Positions 59,457 to 64,000 of a stretch of 64,000 bases of DNA are shown piece after piece. Each line of letters opens with the position of its first letter. Within the stretch, counting starts at the first letter, position 1. This DNA is from Leucobacter sp. UT-8R-CII-1-4 (lineage in GTDB: Bacteria; Actinomycetota; Actinomycetes; Actinomycetales; Microbacteriaceae), in NCBI RefSeq assembly GCF_030010235.1, contig NZ_JASCRS010000002.1:434001-498000 (forward strand). Reading direction: 5' to 3'. The translations under genes were made by a program, and so were the position numbers. The notes beneath the pieces were generated by a model, which was not told the origin of the DNA, ran no database searches, and saw only the letters and a list, made by a program, of their open reading frames with translations.

Positions 59457-62400
59457 GACTCCACGTTAGTCGAGAAGTTTTGGTTTCGCCCGCGTTCTGT
59501 AAGCCGGAGATAACCGCTGAGCGCCGCGACGCCTTCGGCCGTGCCAGGCAAACTTGTGCCGAGCCGGTCAGAAGAGACCAGGTGGGCAGACCATTGGGCA
59601 CGGCTAATGGCCACATTTAGCCGGTTTCGCATCAACAAGAAGTCGAGGCCTCGTGGCACGTCTTCACCGCTCGATGCGGCCAGGCTCACGATCGCAATCG
59701 CTGCCTCTTGCCCCTGGAACTTGTCTACTGTGCCGACACGAACGCGACCGAGTTCTGCTGCTTCAAGAGCCTCGCGCAAGCACTCGACCTGAGCGTTGTA
59801 CGCGGCCACCACGATAATGTCGTCCTCCGTGAGAGCTCGGGGGCTGGCTTCGCCTTCGATCAGGCTGCCACGAAGTGACTGCTGTGCAATACGCACTACT
59901 TCAGCGGCTTCTTCGTTCGAGTGGGTGGAGTTGCCAAAGTGACGCACCGGATGCCAAATCAAACCAGCGGGGCCTGCGTCAATGGCAGTGCGATCGGAGG
60001 CACTCGGGTGTGCGTGCAGTCTGCCCTCGTATGAGAGCTCGGACACTACCTCGGCTAGCTCTGGGCGCATACGCCTGGTGTCGGCAAGGAAATACCCGCT
60101 GCCCTCAGGAATTGTCTCGTGTGTGTCAAGCAACCAGCCGAGCGCCGAACTGTCGACGGGCTCAGGGTGTGAACCTTGAGAAACCTGAGGCAATTGTTGG
60201 GGATCACCAAGCAGCAGCAAACGCTCTGCCGCCACCGCAGCTGCGATCGTTGGAGCGAGCGAGAACTGCCCGGCCTCATCAATCACAAGCAGGTCGAGAC
60301 CACCGCGAGAGATTCTGCTTTCGTTTGAAAAATCCCATGCGGTGCCGCCGACAACGCTGCCCCGACCTGCTTCTCGGTGCTGTCGCACGAAGGCGTCGTG
60401 ACCGCCGTTGCGCAGCACAGTGTAGGGCGGTAGCTCGGCGTCATCGTCGAGTCGGCCGCCCTGGGGAACCTTGCCAACCTGACCGGCAGCGAGTCCCGCA
60501 CCGACGACGCCCTCGAGCACGTTCTCAACGACCCGGTGAGACTGCGCTACCACGCCGATCTGCCAACCATCGCGCTCAACGAGCTCGCGAATCACTCTCG
60601 CCGCCAGATAGGTCTTACCGGTGCCGGGCGGTCCTTGCACCGCAAGAGCAGAACGATCAAGCCCGCGCAGAGTCGAGATCACCGCACCGATCATGCGTCC
60701 GTCTTCGCTCTTGCCTGTCTCAAGTGCCAGCGTTGAACCGGGCTCGATAATTGAGCCGCCACTGGCCATGCGCGGTGGAACTCGTCGCATAACGTCAAAG
60801 ACAGGATCGACGAGTTCTTCACCACGGTCGAGCGCGGCGGCGAGCGCTGCGCCCCACTCTTCAATCGCGGTTTTCTGAGCTCCTGCGCGAGGTGGTGGCC
60901 CTGGGGTAAGGGCTATCGGCATTACGTGCCACTCGGGCAGATCACCGTTGCGCGTTTCTTCAACGATGACCCCGTCGTCGAGCCGCTCGGCAATTTTCAC
61001 GAGCTTTGCGCTGCGGGCACCTGGGGCAGATCGGGGAGTCTCGAAGGGCGCTGGTGCGGCGTACACAAGATAGGCATCGCTACCTGCTTTCAGGCTGCTA
61101 CCGGGCGCGAACTCGCCTCGCAAACGCAATCGTCTGCGGTGCAGCCTGGCACGTCCCTGTGGTTCTTGCCAGTCGACCTCGGCGGCGCTGATCCCTCGAT
61201 CAATCACCAAGACATCGCGCGTGTCTGCCCAGTCTTCGATGGGGTCAACCAACCGCGCAAAATGCGCCCACCAAAATGACTTTTGTTCGCGCTGATAGTA
61301 GTCGATCGCGCTCCCGGCAAGGGCCGCCGCTTTTTTGACGGCAGGATCTTCTGCCGATTCTGCGTGCCTAGCCAGCGCCTCGGCGATAGGGCTCAGTTCA
61401 AGCCCCAGATCGAGTGTTTCTTTGTCAAAAGTTGGGAGCGGAAGCGGTTTCACATCATGCTCACGGGCAAGCGCAAGCAGCCAGTCTCGTAGCCGCAGTG
61501 TCGAGACACAGTCGTAGCGATTGTAGTCGGCAATCGCGTCAAGTCGACGCTGGCCCTCGGCGCGATCTTCAACGGTATCTGCGCCGAGCAGCACAATTGC
61601 TTCTGCATACTCGGTCACCGATTGAGCGCCACTTGTCACGCCGTCTTGGTCGCGAAGTTCATCGCCCATGTACAGCGGCTCAAGCTTTTTGATCGAATAC
61701 GAGCGTGTGCCGATTCGCAGTGCTGAGCGCACCAAGGGGTATAGGTCGATCAGCACGTGCTCACGCAGCAGTCGATCTACTTCGGCTTCGCAACTACCGT
61801 GCCGCGCAGCGATCGAGAGCAAATGGGTGCGTTCATACGGCGCATAGTGAAAGATTCGCATATTCGGAAAGCGTGCGCGCCGCTCAGCCACCAAGTCGAG
61901 AAAATCTTCAAGCGCTTGGCGCTCTGCATTAAAATCATGCGCCCAGAGCGGAGTGAAATGCTCATTGGCATCGACCATTCCAAAGAGATAGTCGAGCCCC
62001 CACCTCCCCTGTTTGTCATCACCGGGTTCTCGATACAGCGGATCGCCTTCAAAATCGAAAAATAGATCGCCTTCATTGGGTTCTGGGATCACCGCGAGAG
62101 CGGCAGGGTCGATCACCCGATAGGGAGGGGCTTCGCCTGGTACTGCTTCAACTTGCGCCACCGCTTGCATCGCTAAACGCTCGAGTGTTGGTTGCGAGAT
62201 ACCCTCAACGCTCAAGCCGCCCTCGCTGAGTTGCGGCAATATCGCAGCAACAGCGTCGATCGTCTTATAGCCCGCGGCGATCAGCCTGCCCCGCTGAGCC
62301 ACCTGCATACCTGCGATCAATAGCGGGTCTCGCGTTCTCAATATCTCTGGCTCACACACCTCACAGCGCCCGCAAGCACTGATACCGTCTGCGCCCCAAG

Positions 62401-63130
62401 CAATCGCCGCGGCAGAGGCGCGCTCCCCGTCGGCACCCCGGGCCTCAGCTCGCTCAAGCAAGAGAGCGTGCAGCCGCTCCCTGCGCGCACGGAACACTGG
62501 CGCGATGTCAGCGATCTGATGCACGCTATGCGATCCATCGCCAAGGATCAGAACAACATCTGCAGAAACTGGAATTTCAAGCCGTTCAAGCTGCTCTGCG
62601 TAGGCTGCCAGTTGCATGAGTGCGCTGACCTTTGCCCTACGCGCAAGCTTCGTGTCTTGCACTTGATAGTTGCCAGAATCGGTTCGACGCAAGAAATCGG
62701 CAAAACCGATAAACCCAATTTCTGGGCTCACCGGGCTCTCTGCCTGCCGAGCAAGCGGTTCAAAAAATGTGGCTTGAAACACGATGTCTGCACCATCGCG
62801 CATCGCAGAAACGGTGAGCCGCTGGGCTTCAGCAAGTGCGGCATCGTCGCGTGAATCAGCCCGGGCAATCTCAGCAACTCCGCCGGCAAAGCCTGGCAGA
62901 TGCTCACCATATTCTTTGCGGTACTGCATGAGCACACGCTCCTCGTGCGCGTCGCCAAGTTTTGCAGCGCGCGCGAGCATTGCGTCGTCGTCAAGTGGCA
63001 CATCAATATCGCGACCAAGTTTCACATCGACCCGGCGCAAGAAGGCAAACTCACACGCGCTTGCAGCGGTGAGGTCACTCGCGCTCGTCATCAGGCGAAT
63101 GCGGTTCTCTGCCAGGTTCTGGATGAACAT
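59450..63130 (-). CDS. RecB-like nuclease fused to a DNA2/NAM7-type helicase (TM0106 family)
   Basis: This protein has about 1,226 residues. The N-terminal half is a TM0106-type RecB-like PD-(D/E)xK nuclease (DTKLARRAKVSALMQLAAYAEQLE, with Cys-rich CGRCEVCEPEIL, possibly an Fe-S or zinc site). An RNase-H-like/DEDD region follows (DLFFDFEGDPLY, HYAPYERTHL, IADYNRYDCVSTL). The C-terminal third is a superfamily 1 helicase: GPPGTGKTYLAARVI (motif I), LLVIDEAGQFSL (motif II), LLGDPQQLPQV (motif III) and GTVDKFQGQEAAI plus ISRAQWSAHLV (motifs V-VI). The ATG at 63130 has AGGAG five bases upstream. It should act on nucleic-acid ends or structures in repair; the precise role is unknown. Confidence 0.87.
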   Translation of the reverse strand: MFIQNLAENRIRLMTSASDLTAASACEFAFLRRVDVKLGRDIDVPLDDDAMLARAAKLGDAHEERVLMQYRKEYGEHLPGFAGGVAEIARADSRDDAALAEAQRLTVSAMRDGADIVFQATFFEPLARQAESPVSPEIGFIGFADFLRRTDSGNYQVQDTKLARRAKVSALMQLAAYAEQLERLEIPVSADVVLILGDGSHSVHQIADIAPVFRARRERLHALLLERAEARGADGERASAAAIAWGADGISACGRCEVCEPEILRTRDPLLIAGMQVAQRGRLIAAGYKTIDAVAAILPQLSEGGLSVEGISQPTLERLAMQAVAQVEAVPGEAPPYRVIDPAALAVIPEPNEGDLFFDFEGDPLYREPGDDKQGRWGLDYLFGMVDANEHFTPLWAHDFNAERQALEDFLDLVAERRARFPNMRIFHYAPYERTHLLSIAARHGSCEAEVDRLLREHVLIDLYPLVRSALRIGTRSYSIKKLEPLYMGDELRDQDGVTSGAQSVTEYAEAIVLLGADTVEDRAEGQRRLDAIADYNRYDCVSTLRLRDWLLALAREHDVKPLPLPTFDKETLDLGLELSPIAEALARHAESAEDPAVKKAAALAGSAIDYYQREQKSFWWAHFARLVDPIEDWADTRDVLVIDRGISAAEVDWQEPQGRARLHRRRLRLRGEFAPGSSLKAGSDAYLVYAAPAPFETPRSAPGARSAKLVKIAERLDDGVIVEETRNGDLPEWHVMPIALTPGPPPRAGAQKTAIEEWGAALAAALDRGEELVDPVFDVMRRVPPRMASGGSIIEPGSTLALETGKSEDGRMIGAVISTLRGLDRSALAVQGPPGTGKTYLAARVIRELVERDGWQIGVVAQSHRVVENVLEGVVGAGLAAGQVGKVPQGGRLDDDAELPPYTVLRNGGHDAFVRQHREAGRGSVVGGTAWDFSNESRISRGGLDLLVIDEAGQFSLAPTIAAAVAAERLLLLGDPQQLPQVSQGSHPEPVDSSALGWLLDTHETIPEGSGYFLADTRRMRPELAEVVSELSYEGRLHAHPSASDRTAIDAGPAGLIWHPVRHFGNSTHSNEEAAEVVRIAQQSLRGSLIEGEASPRALTEDDIIVVAAYNAQVECLREALEAAELGRVRVGTVDKFQGQEAAIAIVSLAASSGEDVPRGLDFLLMRNRLNVAISRAQWSAHLVSSDRLGTSLPGTAEGVAALSGYLRLTERGRNQNFSTNVESW

Positions 63131-63199
63131 GATTGCTCCTTTGTTGCTCTCGACGTTACCGGGTGCCACCGACATTCAAAGCTGATCAGCAAGCCCGCA

Positions 63200-63205
63200 T
63201 ATGAT
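63200..63205 (+). promoter_or_regulatory. -10 box (TATGAT) of a leaderless DUF4126 gene
   Basis: TATGAT lies six bases before the ATG at 63212, near-consensus and the strongest of the leaderless set in this window. Confidence 0.6.
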
Positions 63206-63211
63206 GGCCCC

Positions 63212-63835
63212 ATGCTTGAAATACTGACGGGAACCGGCCTCGCCGCTGCCGCTGGCCTCAATGCATACATTCCGCTTTTGCTGATGGGCTTGGTTGCGCG
63301 CTTTGACTGGATTCAATTGCCGACCGGCTGGACCTGGATTGAAAACGAGTGGATTCTCGTAATTTTTGGTGTGCTCTTTCTGATCGAAATTGTCGCCGAC
63401 AAGATCCCAGCTGTTGATTCGATTAATGACTGGATACAGACAGTTATTCGCCCCGCCTCGGGAGGCATTGTATTCTCAGGCGGCATTGGCACTTCGACGG
63501 TTGCAGTCGACGACCCGAACACTTTTTTCTCGTCTGGGGCCTGGATACCGGTAGTGATCGGCATCGTTCTCGCGCTACTCATGAGCCTCGCAAAAACTGC
63601 GATTCGGCCAGTTGCCAACGTGGTTACAGGCGGTCTCGCGGCACCTGCGCTCAGCACAGCCGAAGACGGCGCCAGCATTGCACTGAGCATTTTTGCGATC
63701 GTTGCTCCCATTCTGGTGATCATCACGCTAATCATCATGGCAATTGGCGCGACGGCGCTGATCAGACGTCTGCGCCGAAAGCGTCGAGCACGCGATGTGT
63801 CAGCGGGCGACGCGTCGGCGCAAGTTCCCAGTTGA
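63212..63835 (+). CDS. DUF4126-family membrane protein
   Basis: This 207-residue integral membrane protein has five or six hydrophobic helices and the DUF4126 signature GLNAYIPLLLMGLVARF near the N terminus and EIVADKIPAVDSINDWIQTVIRP in the middle. The function is unknown. A basic tail (RRLRRKRRARDVS) ends it. The ATG at 63212 is chosen because TATGAT lies six bases upstream; the frame is open much further but would run through the nuclease gene's promoter. Divergent from the nuclease/helicase gene. The remaining 165 bases to the window end show no gene I can support. Confidence 0.82.
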   Translation: MLEILTGTGLAAAAGLNAYIPLLLMGLVARFDWIQLPTGWTWIENEWILVIFGVLFLIEIVADKIPAVDSINDWIQTVIRPASGGIVFSGGIGTSTVAVDDPNTFFSSGAWIPVVIGIVLALLMSLAKTAIRPVANVVTGGLAAPALSTAEDGASIALSIFAIVAPILVIITLIIMAIGATALIRRLRRKRRARDVSAGDASAQVPS

Positions 63836-64000
63836 GTGCTCTACCATTGGTGTTAGCCACTATTTGATCTGCGACGAGGCGATTCCCCCACGCAGCGATC
63901 CACTTCGAGTACGAATACTCTGCGCCGGATGCACTGGCCGGCGCTTGCGGTGGCACTTCTTTTCAGTGCAATCAGAACGAAAGCACCCCCTGTGACCACA

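Noticed and set aside
63762-63956. 64-residue minus-strand open frame at the window end
   Set aside because: It overlaps the end of the DUF4126 gene, has no homology and no start signal.
63929-64000. Possible start of a plus-strand gene with a hydrophobic N terminus (MHWPALAVALLFSA)
   Set aside because: No ribosome site or -10 box and only 24 codons before the window ends; cannot be supported.

Overview
The window reads as chromosomal DNA of a high-G+C Gram-positive actinobacterium, most likely Micrococcales/Microbacteriaceae. The support is the moderately high G+C judged by eye, the gene families (GTP-dependent PEP carboxykinase, HelY-type helicase, RamB/ScfR-type regulator, EntS-like MFS, Pr6Pr and DUF4126 membrane proteins), sortase-anchored surface proteins, and many leaderless genes with a TANNNT -10 box six or seven bases before the start codon. 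I see no insertion sequence, prophage, plasmid function or CRISPR array. Nearly all of the sequence is accounted for by about 50 protein genes and one tRNA.

Layout. 1-3.2 kb: methylcitrate-cycle operon, minus strand (gntR-prpD-prpB-prpC, with prpC cut by the window edge). 3.4-6.7 kb: an orphan polyamine-type binding lipoprotein, a purine permease of the NCS2 family and an FKBP isomerase. 6.8-12.4 kb: FAH-family hydrolase, aspA, an MFS exporter, htpX and lemA. 12.5-16.5 kb: a sugar-lactone-oxidase-like flavoprotein overlapping a D-amino-acid-type PLP enzyme, a 33-residue membrane peptide and a fatty-acid desaturase. 16.6-20 kb: an internalin-like LRR protein and a second LANTG-anchored protein flanking two small genes. 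20.1-20.5 kb: a four-unit 64-bp tandem array directly behind a tRNA with a UAA anticodon. 20.7-24.1 kb: pckG divergent from a RamB/ScfR-like regulator. 24.3-31.3 kb: nucleoside uptake and salvage operon (bmp lipoprotein, ATPase, two permeases, cdd, deoA). 31.4-37.6 kb: Ppx/GppA phosphatase and a giant anchored metalloprotease/adhesin. 37.8-42.1 kb: deoR-deoC-aldehyde dehydrogenase-truncated aldehyde dehydrogenase. 42.2-47.7 kb: GT2 glycosyltransferase, wecB and helY. 47.7-50.7 kb: old-yellow-enzyme flavoprotein and a Na+/H+ antiporter. 50.7-58 kb: lrp/ald divergent pair, then a PucR regulator, an APC permease, two unknown genes and a Zn alcohol dehydrogenase. 58.1-63.8 kb: aminotransferase, RecB-like nuclease/helicase fusion and a DUF4126 protein.

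How it fits together. The clearest functional unit is split between two places. The bmp-cdd-deoA operon should import nucleosides, deaminate cytidine and phosphorolyse pyrimidine (deoxy)nucleosides. The deoR-deoC-aldehyde-dehydrogenase operon about 11 kb away should turn deoxyribose-5-phosphate into glyceraldehyde-3-phosphate and oxidised acetaldehyde. The same palindrome, TGCTCA-N2-TGAGCA, lies upstream of both and predicts one DeoR regulon. prpBCD, pckG and the RamB/ScfR-like regulator suggest growth on propionate, acetate or amino acids. aspA, ald and the PucR/permease group suggest amino-acid catabolism.

Most novel-looking items: the about 1,700-residue surface protein combining chlamydial-Pmp-like GGAI/FxxN repeats with a metzincin zinc motif and an LPGTG anchor; the internalin-like protein; the 64-bp array with the short-variable-arm UAA tRNA; and the shared deo operator. 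Function statements are homology recognition from sequence alone; nothing was searched or computed.
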